From: CAYJAD01 sp964370835
Lineage (GTDB): Bacteria > Desulfobacterota > Desulfovibrionia > Desulfovibrionales > Desulfovibrionaceae
Length of the DNA stretch: 16,134 nt
Assembly: GCA_964370835.1 (NCBI GenBank)
Contig: CAYJLO010000068.1
Coordinates: 1 to 16,134 of the forward strand
Reading direction: 5' to 3'
Of the stretch, positions 7,159-14,317 are shown one piece after another. Position numbers and translations under genes: made by a program. Within the stretch, counting starts at the first letter, position 1. Each line of letters opens with the position of its first letter. A model generated the notes under the pieces. That model was not told the origin of the DNA. It did no database searches and saw nothing but the letters and a program-made list of their open reading frames with translations.

Positions 7159-7494
7159 TTAGCAATAATTTCTTTCCAGCGCTTCTAGAATGTCTTCCAG
7201 TTCATCGCTGAGGGTGTTGGCTTTGCGTGCGTCCCAGTCGGCCAGAGCCTTTTCCAAGTCTTTGACGGTGGCATGGGCTTTTTTTATATTTTCACCCAAG
7301 GCTTCGTGTCTTTCTTGGGGCCATTTCATAAATTGTAGGCCATCATGGAGGCGGTAGACAATCTCTACCACCCCAAGTTTTTTTTCACTGCTGGGCACGC
7401 TGGCAGCCAGCTCTGTGAGCCTTGGCCAAAGCTTTTCAGGAAGACCTTGGTCCCAAGTGACAGCGCTGACGCGTATTTGTAATGCCTTACCCAT
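7159..7494 (-). CDS. Small protein of unknown function between the biotin-carrier gene and ssb
   Basis: A 111-residue soluble protein, starting MGKALQIRVSAVTWD. It has no signal peptide, membrane segment or motif that I recognise. The C-terminal half (about 60-110) is highly charged and likely helical, with a possible coiled-coil stretch around 68-108, and the protein ends in Cys. Coding is supported by its fit between neighbours: 21 bp after the biotin-carrier stop and 15 bp before the ssb start, same strand. The upstream sequence lacks a clear Shine-Dalgarno site, and TATAAT lies a few bases before the ATG, so expression may be weak or reinitiated. A role cannot be proposed from sequence. 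Confidence 0.65.
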   Translation of the reverse strand: MGKALQIRVSAVTWDQGLPEKLWPRLTELAASVPSSEKKLGVVEIVYRLHDGLQFMKWPQERHEALGENIKKAHATVKDLEKALADWDARKANTLSDELEDILEALERNYC

Positions 7495-7515
7495 ATGATT
7501 ATACCATGGCCCTTA

Positions 7516-8163
7516 TTATTTTTCTTGCCATTCGGTTTGCACGCGCAAGACCACTTCTTCAATGGCGGCCAATTGGTCAGGAGGACAAATGCCAATGAGG
7601 GCTTGCCCTGCGTCTACGTTTTCTGTGTGCTTAAAGTACACAGCGTAGATGACGCCGGCGGGGCCGGTGTAATACAGAGGCGCTTCGCGCTTCATGCGAG
7701 ACATGATGAACAGCTCCATGCCGTCGGTAACGGTGACAGCGCGAGAGCCGGAGGCGCGTACTTTTTTATCCACTTCTGGGGTGAAGTAATACTTGGCGCG
7801 TTCGGGAGCTTCAAAGAGGCTCAAGGTGCGCTTAAGGATTTTTTGTTGCACTTCGGCCTTGGTGAGAAAGTGGCGCACTGTTAAAAGCGGTGTGCCGGCT
7901 TCCACAAATTGGCCTTCCAATTCTTTGTGAATGGCGCAAACTTCACCCTTTTCCGGGGCGCAAATGGTTTTGGGATTGCGCTCGCGGTCGATGGTGAGCA
8001 GAGTTGTGCCGGGCTTTTCTTTCCACATGCCTTGGGGGCCGTGTACCTTGCTGCCTTCTTCAATGTTGGCAAAGGTAATTTGACCTGTATGTGGTGCGCG
8101 CACCAGCACTTCTTCGTAGGGAGAAGCTTTTATTTCGTCGAGTAATGCAGTTACATCAAGCAT
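7516..8163 (-). CDS. Biotin-carrier-like protein of the acetyl-CoA carboxylase operon
   Basis: Probable biotin carrier that shuttles carboxyl groups between the biotin carboxylase and carboxyltransferase encoded just upstream. The 215 residues hold two lipoyl/biotinyl-like segments. The N-terminal one (about 18-98) contains RAPHTGQI and PEKGEVCAI turns. The C-terminal one (about 135-192) reads like a biotinyl hairpin, with MSRMKREAP in the place of the usual EAMKM and then VDAGQALIGI. By alignment K158 would be the biotinylated lysine. The flanking Met-Lys is kept, but the following Met is replaced by Arg and the upstream Glu-Ala by Ser-Arg. Start at 8163 follows GAGGAA by 6 nt, and the gene lies 14 bp after the carboxyltransferase stop. 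It may instead be an accessory protein whose lysine is unmodified. Confidence 0.75.
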   Translation of the reverse strand: MLDVTALLDEIKASPYEEVLVRAPHTGQITFANIEEGSKVHGPQGMWKEKPGTTLLTIDRERNPKTICAPEKGEVCAIHKELEGQFVEAGTPLLTVRHFLTKAEVQQKILKRTLSLFEAPERAKYYFTPEVDKKVRASGSRAVTVTDGMELFIMSRMKREAPLYYTGPAGVIYAVYFKHTENVDAGQALIGICPPDQLAAIEEVVLRVQTEWQEK

Positions 8164-8177
8164 ACTATTTCCTCAAA

Positions 8178-10421
8178 TTAGCGGTAATATACATTGCGTC
8201 CGCCAATGGTCAGCAGAGCTTGCTTTAAATTGGCGCGGATATGGCGTCTGTCCCAAATGCCTTGAATATGGCCGCGGGTCAACGCATTGCTGGAGCTGTG
8301 ATAATTTGGTGGAATATCAATGCCCGTGGTTTCTTTAATAACGCCGGGCCCTGCAAAACCAAGGTTGGAAGAGCGCACAGCAAATTGATAAGGCGAGCAA
8401 CCTAGGAAGGATGCCACAGGCCCTGCAAAGGAATTGGTATCATATAATACCATGTACAGGCCGCCGTTATCAATGTAGCGACGCACAGCCACGGTACATC
8501 TGGGCATTTGGATAACGCCGTGTGTACCTTCTTGGATACGAATGCCGGCTGTGCCGTGCACGTAAGCAATGAAGGGATAGCGTTTTTTCATGGCAAGCTC
8601 GCACGCTTCCACAAATTTTTGCCCTTCGGCTGCACCTACGGAACCACCGCGGAATGTACCCATGAGCATGGCCACGATGACTTTTACGCCATCAATGCAC
8701 GCTTCAAAGGTGACGCAACCGCTCTTGGCACCGGTTTTTTGTTGTGCATCGTGGATGCGCTTATCAAAGTCTTTGAAGCCCAAGGGGTTGCCGGCTTCGA
8801 TGGCTTTGTTGAATTCAAACACAGAGCCGGAATCAAAGACGTTGCGCACATACCATTCTGGTTCCATGGGGAAGTGATGGCCGCAATAGCTACACACACC
8901 GGCAAATTCACCAAATAAGTCGGGACCCCATAAGTCGAGGCAACCGTCTTTGGCGGCATTGGGGCAGGTGATGGTGCGGTCGTTTTTATAGCGTGGAGAA
9001 ATATAATTCCAACGGCTCACGCGTCCTTCATCCTTCCATGTGGAGAGCTTGGTAAGCTCTTCGGTGTTCACGGGCTGACTGGTGTTGCCACCAAGACGCT
9101 TGAAAGGAGCCTTGGCGCGTTTTTTCAGCATGGAGAATTCGTTTTGTACTTCTTCCCAGAAGAAAGTGACTTTGCGCTGATGGTTGCGATAAAAGTCATA
9201 TTTGATTTTATTCCAGCGTGTTAAAGCGGCACCGGCCACTTTTAACCAGCACTTCACATGCCAAGGACGACGGTCGCGGGCGGCGGAACGAGAAAGCTTT
9301 AAGAACTTCTCTTGGCGCAAACGAACCAAACGGTCTTTGTTGCCGGAGGTTAAAGCCCAGCGCATGTATCTTTCTTCAAGATTCACGTCGGGATTACGAC
9401 GGCGAGAAATGGCTATGCCGCGCAGGCCGGGAAGCTTACGGCTGGAAATGACCACTTCATCGGTGGAGCGGATGATTTCTTGACGCAAAGTGCGGTAAAA
9501 ATCAAAGTGCGATGGACGAGCGCCCAAGGGGGGCTCTTGGATGATTTGGTCGATATAACCGGCGCGAAGGTTGTCTTGCGCAGTGATGTGCAAGGCTTCG
9601 GCGCAGTATTCAATGAGCTCAGGTGTGGCGCGCTGACCGGCCTTGATGCGACCTTCAATGGCGGCTGCACCTTCGGGAGAAATAACCGAATAGTAACCGT
9701 GAGAGAGCATAAGGCGTTTGTCGGCCAGGCCAATGGCTTCAGCACCGCCGGAACCACCTTCAGAAATAACAGCCACCACAGGCACACGCAATTTGGCCAT
9801 GCCGTAGATGTTACGTGCAATTTGTTGCGCTGCGCCTGGATAGTCTTCCACAGGGTAAGAACCGGGGGTGAAGATGAAGGTGTGAATTGGTATACCTTCG
9901 GCTTCAGCAACGCGCATGTATTGTAAAGCCTTGGCATTACCCCAAGGTTTTACGGAGCCGCCATTACGAAACTCTGCGCCGTGGCCTTTTTCTTGACCAA
10001 TAACCATAACAGATTGGTTATAGGTCTTCTTACCGCGACGACGAGTGATGATGGCTCTGGCAATGAGCATACTTGGGTCAATGCTGTATTCGTCTTGTCC
10101 ACCGATTTCGGTGAAGTTGTCGTACACGTTTTCCAAGATGTCACGCAAGCACATGCGCTGAGGGTGACGCACAATGCGCACCTTATCCATGGGGGTGATT
10201 TTTGCTTCAAGCTTACGCTCCATGAAGACAAAAAGCTCTTCCAAGGTGACCATTTCTGTGTGTGGATCTTGGGCGCTTCCGTCGCTGAGGCGTGCGGTGA
10301 GTTGCTCTAACTTTTCGCGTAAAAGCTGTACTTTATCTTGATGTTTGTCGGTAAAAACATCTTGTATATATGTGAGCCTGTCATTGAGGCTTTGCAAGCG
10401 TTTTTCTATTGAATTATCCAT
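8178..10421 (-). CDS. accDA: Fused acetyl-CoA carboxylase carboxyltransferase, alpha then beta
   Basis: Catalyses transfer of carboxyl from biotin to acetyl-CoA, giving malonyl-CoA for fatty-acid synthesis. The 747 residues join both carboxyltransferase subunits. Residues 1-325 match AccA: a helical N-terminus, then FTPGSYPVEDYPGAAQ (184-199) and the glycine-rich SEGGSGGAEAIG (220-231). Residues 330-480 form a basic, aromatic-rich linker. Residues 480-747 match AccD: a four-cysteine zinc ribbon (C486, C494, C510, C513), RGGSVGAAEG (591-600) and GFAGPGVI (688-695). The usual SGGAR oxyanion motif reads TAGIR (624-628), so the beta half is divergent. AAAGG about 6 nt before the ATG at 10421 supports this start. 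It lies 56 bp after accC and 14 bp before the biotin-carrier gene. Related substrates such as propionyl-CoA cannot be excluded. Confidence 0.9.
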   Translation of the reverse strand: MDNSIEKRLQSLNDRLTYIQDVFTDKHQDKVQLLREKLEQLTARLSDGSAQDPHTEMVTLEELFVFMERKLEAKITPMDKVRIVRHPQRMCLRDILENVYDNFTEIGGQDEYSIDPSMLIARAIITRRRGKKTYNQSVMVIGQEKGHGAEFRNGGSVKPWGNAKALQYMRVAEAEGIPIHTFIFTPGSYPVEDYPGAAQQIARNIYGMAKLRVPVVAVISEGGSGGAEAIGLADKRLMLSHGYYSVISPEGAAAIEGRIKAGQRATPELIEYCAEALHITAQDNLRAGYIDQIIQEPPLGARPSHFDFYRTLRQEIIRSTDEVVISSRKLPGLRGIAISRRRNPDVNLEERYMRWALTSGNKDRLVRLRQEKFLKLSRSAARDRRPWHVKCWLKVAGAALTRWNKIKYDFYRNHQRKVTFFWEEVQNEFSMLKKRAKAPFKRLGGNTSQPVNTEELTKLSTWKDEGRVSRWNYISPRYKNDRTITCPNAAKDGCLDLWGPDLFGEFAGVCSYCGHHFPMEPEWYVRNVFDSGSVFEFNKAIEAGNPLGFKDFDKRIHDAQQKTGAKSGCVTFEACIDGVKVIVAMLMGTFRGGSVGAAEGQKFVEACELAMKKRYPFIAYVHGTAGIRIQEGTHGVIQMPRCTVAVRRYIDNGGLYMVLYDTNSFAGPVASFLGCSPYQFAVRSSNLGFAGPGVIKETTGIDIPPNYHSSSNALTRGHIQGIWDRRHIRANLKQALLTIGGRNVYYR

Positions 10422-10477
10422 GTTAGACCTTTTTATGCAGTGCGTCTGCTGTAAATGGTGCGCAAAGAGGGGTGTTC

Positions 10478-11905
10478 TTAGAATTTAAGAATACGACCTG
10501 TGTTGGCGCGTAAAAAGTTAATATTGGACTTGAGCTCTTCACCGGCAGTGGTGTGACCTTGCAGGGTCATGGTGTCCAAAAAGTCCACGCCGCGGGCTTT
10601 GGCTTCTTCAATGTCCTTACCCCAAATGATACCCAAAGCTAGGTTGGGGTCAAATTCGGTGGGGATCACATAAGGGCCATCGGTGGGCACGTGCGTAAGC
10701 ATGGTGAGCCAATCGTGGTCGCGCCAGCCATAGCTGTCGATGGTTCCCACCCAAGGGGAGAATCTGTTATCGGGATCTTCAGCGATGAGGCGGTACTCAA
10801 TGCCCACGCCTTCAAAGGAGATATCTTCTTGCGAGTAGCCCAAAGGATCACCAAGGCCAATGCGGATTTGCTCGGCAATGAGGTCCACTTCGCCAAGTTC
10901 CATGCGATTTTTCACGCTGGAAATACGAGCAGATACGCCGTTTTCCACCTGAATACGAGTATTCACTTCCATGAGGAAGGGCTCGCCATCGCGGGTAACA
11001 ATCCATTCCCATGTGCCCACGTTGTCATAGCCTACGCTACGAGCCATGGTGAGGGAATATTGAATGATATCACGTAAAACTTGCGCAGCATCAAAGGTGT
11101 ATTTGATGTTTTGCGGGTCGAAGCCTGGAGCAATTTCTATGCGCTTTTGCAAGCCTGTGGACTGAATGGAGCAGTTACGCGTGCCAAAATGCACAGGGTT
11201 TTTGCCAGTACGGTCGGAAACAATTTGCACTTCAAGGTGGTTAAAGTCCATGATGCGCTGTTCAATGAGCACACCTTCGTCTTTAAATTGGCGCAAAGCA
11301 TAGTTGCGAATACGGCGATACACTGAGCGGAAGTTGTCAATGTCGTACACTTCCTCAATGCCCATGCCGCCGCCGCCGGCGGAAGCCTTTACAAGCACCA
11401 ATGGTTGCTTAATGCCGCGTTGTAATTGAAATTCAAATACAGAGCGAGCTACTTTTTCCGCTTCCATCTCATCATAGATGGGACGGTCAGAACCGGGCAC
11501 CGTGGGAACGCCAAGGCTACGGGCAAGACGCTTGGTGTTGATTTTATCACCAAGTTCGCGGATGATTTTCCAAGAAGGCCCGATGAAGGTGAGCTTGCGG
11601 TCACGCTTGGTCACGCGACGTGCAAAGCGAAAGTCTTCGGCAAAAAAGCCATAGCCTGGGTGTATGGCGGTGCATTCAGCATCGTCAGCCACGGCCACAA
11701 TTTCGTTGCCATCGTGGTAGGAAGCCACTTGATAGAGGCTTTTTTCGCCGCCAAGCTCGCGAGCAAGGCGCACATGGCCTGAGGCAAAATCTTCTGCGGT
11801 ATAAATGCAGGTAAAGGCTACGCCAAGTTTGTGACAGGCACGCGTGATGCGCATGGCAATTTCACCGCGGTTGGCCACCAGAACCTTTTCTTTTGTTAAA
11901 TCCAT
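10478..11905 (-). CDS. accC: Biotin carboxylase, divergent
   Basis: Catalyses ATP-dependent carboxylation of carrier-bound biotin, the first half-reaction of acetyl-CoA carboxylase. At 475 residues it is slightly longer than typical AccC (about 450). It has the N-terminal ANRGEIAMR (11-19), HPGYGFFAED (82-91), an ATP-grasp glycine loop ASAGGGGMGI (174-183), the carboxylase triad region EVNTRIQVE (313-321: E313, N315, R317) and R372 in YRLIAEDP. Departures from the usual family pattern include STGLQK in place of RRHQK after CSIQ (245-248), with an extra residue, and ENGVSA in place of EHPVTE (321-326). These leave the catalytic core intact. The ATG at 11905 follows AAAGGGA, and a good promoter lies just upstream. 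It heads the acc operon. A pyruvate or propionyl carboxylase role is less likely given the neighbours. Confidence 0.88.
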   Translation of the reverse strand: MDLTKEKVLVANRGEIAMRITRACHKLGVAFTCIYTAEDFASGHVRLARELGGEKSLYQVASYHDGNEIVAVADDAECTAIHPGYGFFAEDFRFARRVTKRDRKLTFIGPSWKIIRELGDKINTKRLARSLGVPTVPGSDRPIYDEMEAEKVARSVFEFQLQRGIKQPLVLVKASAGGGGMGIEEVYDIDNFRSVYRRIRNYALRQFKDEGVLIEQRIMDFNHLEVQIVSDRTGKNPVHFGTRNCSIQSTGLQKRIEIAPGFDPQNIKYTFDAAQVLRDIIQYSLTMARSVGYDNVGTWEWIVTRDGEPFLMEVNTRIQVENGVSARISSVKNRMELGEVDLIAEQIRIGLGDPLGYSQEDISFEGVGIEYRLIAEDPDNRFSPWVGTIDSYGWRDHDWLTMLTHVPTDGPYVIPTEFDPNLALGIIWGKDIEEAKARGVDFLDTMTLQGHTTAGEELKSNINFLRANTGRILKF

Positions 11906-11926
11906 TCTATTCCCTTTACTCTATGC

Positions 11927-11956
11927 AGTATATTTATAAAGCGCGCAAAAGTGCAA
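11927..11956 (-). promoter_or_regulatory. Promoter of the accC operon
   Basis: On the minus strand TTGCAC (11951-11956) and TATACT (11927-11932) are 18 bp apart. Transcription should start near 11920 and leave a leader of only about 15 nt, which just holds the AAAGGG ribosome binding site. The -35 box is the downstream arm of the pilZ terminator hairpin. Confidence 0.6.
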
Positions 11957-11986
11957 AGCCTAAACAAAAGAGTAAAGACTTTGCAC
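11951..11986 (-). terminator. Probable terminator after pilZ, overlapping the accC -35 box
   Basis: On the minus strand GTGCAAAG (11979-11986) and CTTTGCAC (11951-11958) form a perfect 8-bp stem with a 20-nt loop, followed by TTTT. It starts 8 bp after the pilZ stop. The large loop and short T run make it a moderate terminator, so some read-through into accC is possible. Confidence 0.55.
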
Positions 11987-11994
11987 AAAAAGGT

Positions 11995-12375
11995 TTATAA
12001 TTTACTGGCTTCGATATAACGTTTTTGAATTTCTAATACCAATTTATCCAGAGCATATTCCTGCCGTGCATTGATACCTGCAAAATTACAAGCCACGATA
12101 CCGCTGGGTGTAACGCGTATTACTTTGGCTCGCAAAGCTGTTAAAATGGTGCGCCCACGTACTTCCAATTGTACGTGAAAGGAAGCACCTTCAGCTAAGT
12201 TGATGTTTTGCGGCAATTGAATGGCACAGCCGGTTACGCTGATATCCACAACTTCATAGACGTTTTTGCCATTGTTGATGCGGGCTTCAATGCCTTGCAC
12301 CATGGCGCGATAGGCATTTCTTTGCCCTTGCTCATCGTCTTCTAAAGAAAAATCATACTTCGTATCTTTTGACAT
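11995..12375 (-). CDS. PilZ-domain c-di-GMP receptor in the motor operon
   Basis: A 126-residue cytosolic protein that is almost entirely one PilZ domain. The two c-di-GMP binding motifs are present: RNAYR (19-23) as RxxxR and DISVTG (44-49) as D/NxSxxG, with the beta-barrel following to about 105 and a C-terminal helix to 126. Its start overlaps the motB stop by one base (TAATG), a sign of translational coupling. Being co-expressed with stator proteins suggests that it adjusts flagellar motor output in response to c-di-GMP, as YcgR does in enterobacteria. It lacks the N-terminal YcgR-type domain, so the contact partner is unknown. Its own Shine-Dalgarno site is weak, which fits coupling. Confidence 0.85.
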   Translation of the reverse strand: MSKDTKYDFSLEDDEQGQRNAYRAMVQGIEARINNGKNVYEVVDISVTGCAIQLPQNINLAEGASFHVQLEVRGRTILTALRAKVIRVTPSGIVACNFAGINARQEYALDKLVLEIQKRYIEASKL

Positions 12376-13109
12376 TACGGACTCTTTGTTACATCACGTT
12401 GTAAGACAAATTCCACGCGTCTGTTGCGTGCCCTATTTTCCTCAGTGGTGTTAGGCATAAGAGGGTTTAGCGAGCCATATCCCGTGGCCGTTAATCTGTC
12501 AGCTTCAATTCCTTGCGCAAGCAAGTAACGCAAAACAGTGACGGCGCGTAAGGCAGATAAATCCCAACTGTCCTTGAAGCGCGGGTTATCCACAACAGGT
12601 GTGTCGTCGGAGTAACCGCGAATATCTACACGTTGTTCACGTCTTTTCACAAAAATATCTTTCAGAACGTCTAAAATTTTCAGACTCTCTGCATTTAATT
12701 CAGTATCATTGGCCCCAAAAAGTACTTTGCCTGGCAAGCGCAAGGTGATGGTGCCTTCATCAAGCACAGCTCCCACTTGGCCTTCCACGCCATTTTGAAC
12801 CAAAAAGCTTCGTATATCGTTAAAAGTTTGCTTTTGCGCTTCGATGAGCTCTTTACGTCTTTTTACCTCTTCATGCAAGGAGCCCGCCGTCTGGGTGGGA
12901 TCATTGTGTGCAAGAGAGCTGGCATCACCGCCAAGGGCACCTTTGATGGAACCCACCGTGGCTAAAAACTTGCTTTGCTCCACCGAAGAAAGCGAGAAGA
13001 GCAAGATAAAGAACACCAGCAAAAGCATGGAAATATCAGCAAAGGTAGCAAGCCAGCCTTCACCCTCATCCACATCATCGTCAGAGGAATTTAACATTTC
13101 ATCGCTCAT
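12375..13109 (-). CDS. motB: Flagellar motor stator protein MotB
   Basis: MotB pairs with MotA to form the ion-conducting stator that drives the flagellar motor, anchored to peptidoglycan. The 244 residues start with a short acidic cytoplasmic tail. One membrane helix follows (about 24-42) with the ion-binding aspartate D25 in TFADISMLL. A linker or plug region lies at about 43-112, and an OmpA-like peptidoglycan-binding domain spans about 115-237, with LSALRA (185-190) and NRARNRRVEF (225-234). The ATG at 13109 follows AGGAAG by 4 nt. The gene lies 42 bp after motA and overlaps pilZ by one base. Whether protons or sodium drive it cannot be settled from the sequence. Confidence 0.93.
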   Translation of the reverse strand: MSDEMLNSSDDDVDEGEGWLATFADISMLLLVFFILLFSLSSVEQSKFLATVGSIKGALGGDASSLAHNDPTQTAGSLHEEVKRRKELIEAQKQTFNDIRSFLVQNGVEGQVGAVLDEGTITLRLPGKVLFGANDTELNAESLKILDVLKDIFVKRREQRVDIRGYSDDTPVVDNPRFKDSWDLSALRAVTVLRYLLAQGIEADRLTATGYGSLNPLMPNTTEENRARNRRVEFVLQRDVTKSP

Positions 13110-13151
13110 ATGACTTCCTATGCATTAGCTGTTATGGGTGTGACAAAAATA

Positions 13152-13916
13152 TTATTTACCTTTCTCGGGTGGTTTACGTTGCTTGGGTGGTAAGAAGGAC
13201 GACAATTTTTCATATACTAAATTAGGATTGTTATTCTCTAAAATGGACTTGGCACCTTCAAAGATAATCATGAGTAGCATTTCTTCTTGCATACTTCTGG
13301 CCTTCATCTTACCGGCAAGGGGAATGAAGATAAGGTTTGCAATGAGCGCGCCGTAGAAGGTGGTCAAAATAGCAACGGCCATGGCCGGGCCAATGGCGGC
13401 AGGGTCAGAAAGGTTTGCAAGCATTTGCACAAGACCGATGAGCGTACCCACCATGCCCATGGCAGGAGCCAAGGAGGCCAGACGTGTAAATACGCTAATA
13501 CCAATATTGTGGCGTTTTTTCATGGACGTGATTTCAATGGCCACGGTGGCATGAATAAGCGATGGGTCGGCACTATCTGCAATGAGCTGGGTGGCTTTTT
13601 TCAGAATGGGGTTTTCTGTTTGCACCTTTTCCAGCGCGATAATACCTTGACGGCGGCTAATCTCTGCAATCTTAACCATGGTGGCCACCACGTCGCTGGC
13701 GGGCGCATCTTTGGCCGTAAAGGCCTTCATGCCGGCCCCGAAGGCTTGCTTCACCTCACTTGCCGGAAAACACACCATAATAGAGGATAGAGTCCCCCCC
13801 ACAACAATCATGATGCTGGGGATGTCAATAAAGTTGCCTGGTTGCGGGCCAATAAAGATAGAACCAAGTACAAGGCCAAGGCCTCCGAGCATGCCACCTA
13901 GGGTTGCTATATCCAT
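13152..13916 (-). CDS. motA: Flagellar motor stator protein MotA
   Basis: MotA is the multi-span stator subunit that transmits ion flow to torque on the rotor protein FliG. The 254 residues show four membrane segments (about 3-22, 33-51, 146-168, 178-200). The large cytoplasmic loop between segments 2 and 3 carries the charged rotor-contact stretch around EITSMKKRH (128-136). The two functional prolines of the family appear as P151 (APAMGMVGTLIG) and P199. Length and layout are typical of the MotA/PomA family. AGAGGA lies about 7 nt before the ATG at 13916. It is the first gene of motA-motB-pilZ with a strong promoter about 95 bp upstream. No flagellar sigma-28 type sequence was recognised. 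Confidence 0.93.
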   Translation of the reverse strand: MDIATLGGMLGGLGLVLGSIFIGPQPGNFIDIPSIMIVVGGTLSSIMVCFPASEVKQAFGAGMKAFTAKDAPASDVVATMVKIAEISRRQGIIALEKVQTENPILKKATQLIADSADPSLIHATVAIEITSMKKRHNIGISVFTRLASLAPAMGMVGTLIGLVQMLANLSDPAAIGPAMAVAILTTFYGALIANLIFIPLAGKMKARSMQEEMLLMIIFEGAKSILENNNPNLVYEKLSSFLPPKQRKPPEKGK

Positions 13917-13933
13917 ATAAAAATCCTCTATTA

Positions 13934-13977
13934 AAAGCCTTTGTGGGGTGTTGAATTATTGAGGCTTTGCCCAACAC
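13934..13977 (-). promoter_or_regulatory. Interlocking inverted repeats in the motA leader
   Basis: Two inverted repeats interleave in the predicted 5' untranslated region: AAAGCCT (13934-13940) with AGGCTTT (13962-13968), and GTGTTG (13948-13953) with CAACAC (13972-13977). They could form a pseudoknot or two alternative hairpins just upstream of the ribosome binding site. The stems are short (7 and 6 bp), so this could be chance. Confidence 0.35.
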
Positions 13978-14010
13978 ATAAAAAATACAAAAGCAGAAAT
14001 CGTTTACAGT

Positions 14011-14039
14011 ATTCTAGGCATATTTTTAACAAATGTCAA
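14011..14039 (-). promoter_or_regulatory. Strong sigma-70 type promoter of motA-motB-pilZ
   Basis: On the minus strand a perfect TTGACA (14034-14039) and TAGAAT (14011-14016) are separated by exactly 17 bp. The transcript should start near 14004, giving a leader of about 88 nt. Near-consensus sequence suggests constitutive, vegetative-sigma expression of the stator genes rather than late flagellar control. Confidence 0.75.
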
Positions 14040-14182
14040 AACTAAGTGTGAGGAAAATTTCTCTAGTGAGAGGTCAATGAAAGTGCCGCTATTAAACATT
14101 CTTTAGAGCTTACCATTTACAGGGACTCATTTTATCTATCGGCACAAATTTGAAAATATCAAGGTTTACAGCATAAAAAATC
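14040..14182. other. Gene-free spacer between motA and typA
   Basis: Part of a 401-bp gap between divergent genes. No coding frame, tRNA or clear terminator is seen. The direct repeat AAGTGCCG occurs at about 14091 and again near 14257, and CGGCAC near 14140 is its inverted counterpart. These are too short to interpret. Confidence 0.5.
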
Positions 14183-14211
14183 TTGTGAGCCGTGGCAACA
14201 CAGGGTATAGA
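14183..14211 (+). promoter_or_regulatory. Possible typA promoter
   Basis: TTGTGA (14183-14188) and TATAGA (14206-14211) are 17 bp apart on the plus strand. Transcription would start near 14218 and leave a leader of about 100 nt before the typA ATG. The match is fair, not strong. Confidence 0.4.
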
Positions 14212-14317
14212 GGAAGCGGCACGGCGGCGTAATGGGCGTTGATGATGGCCTTATTAAGTGCCGAATGTGTGCTAACTATTTAAAAAATAACCAAAACATT
14301 TTTACACAAAGAAACTT

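Noticed and set aside
9413..9937. 174-codon minus-strand frame within the carboxyltransferase gene
   Set aside because: It is a different frame of the same strand as a well supported gene and contains no family motif.
13917..14317. tRNA or small RNA gene in the motA-typA gap
   Set aside because: No cloverleaf, T-loop or terminator-bounded transcript pattern was visible.
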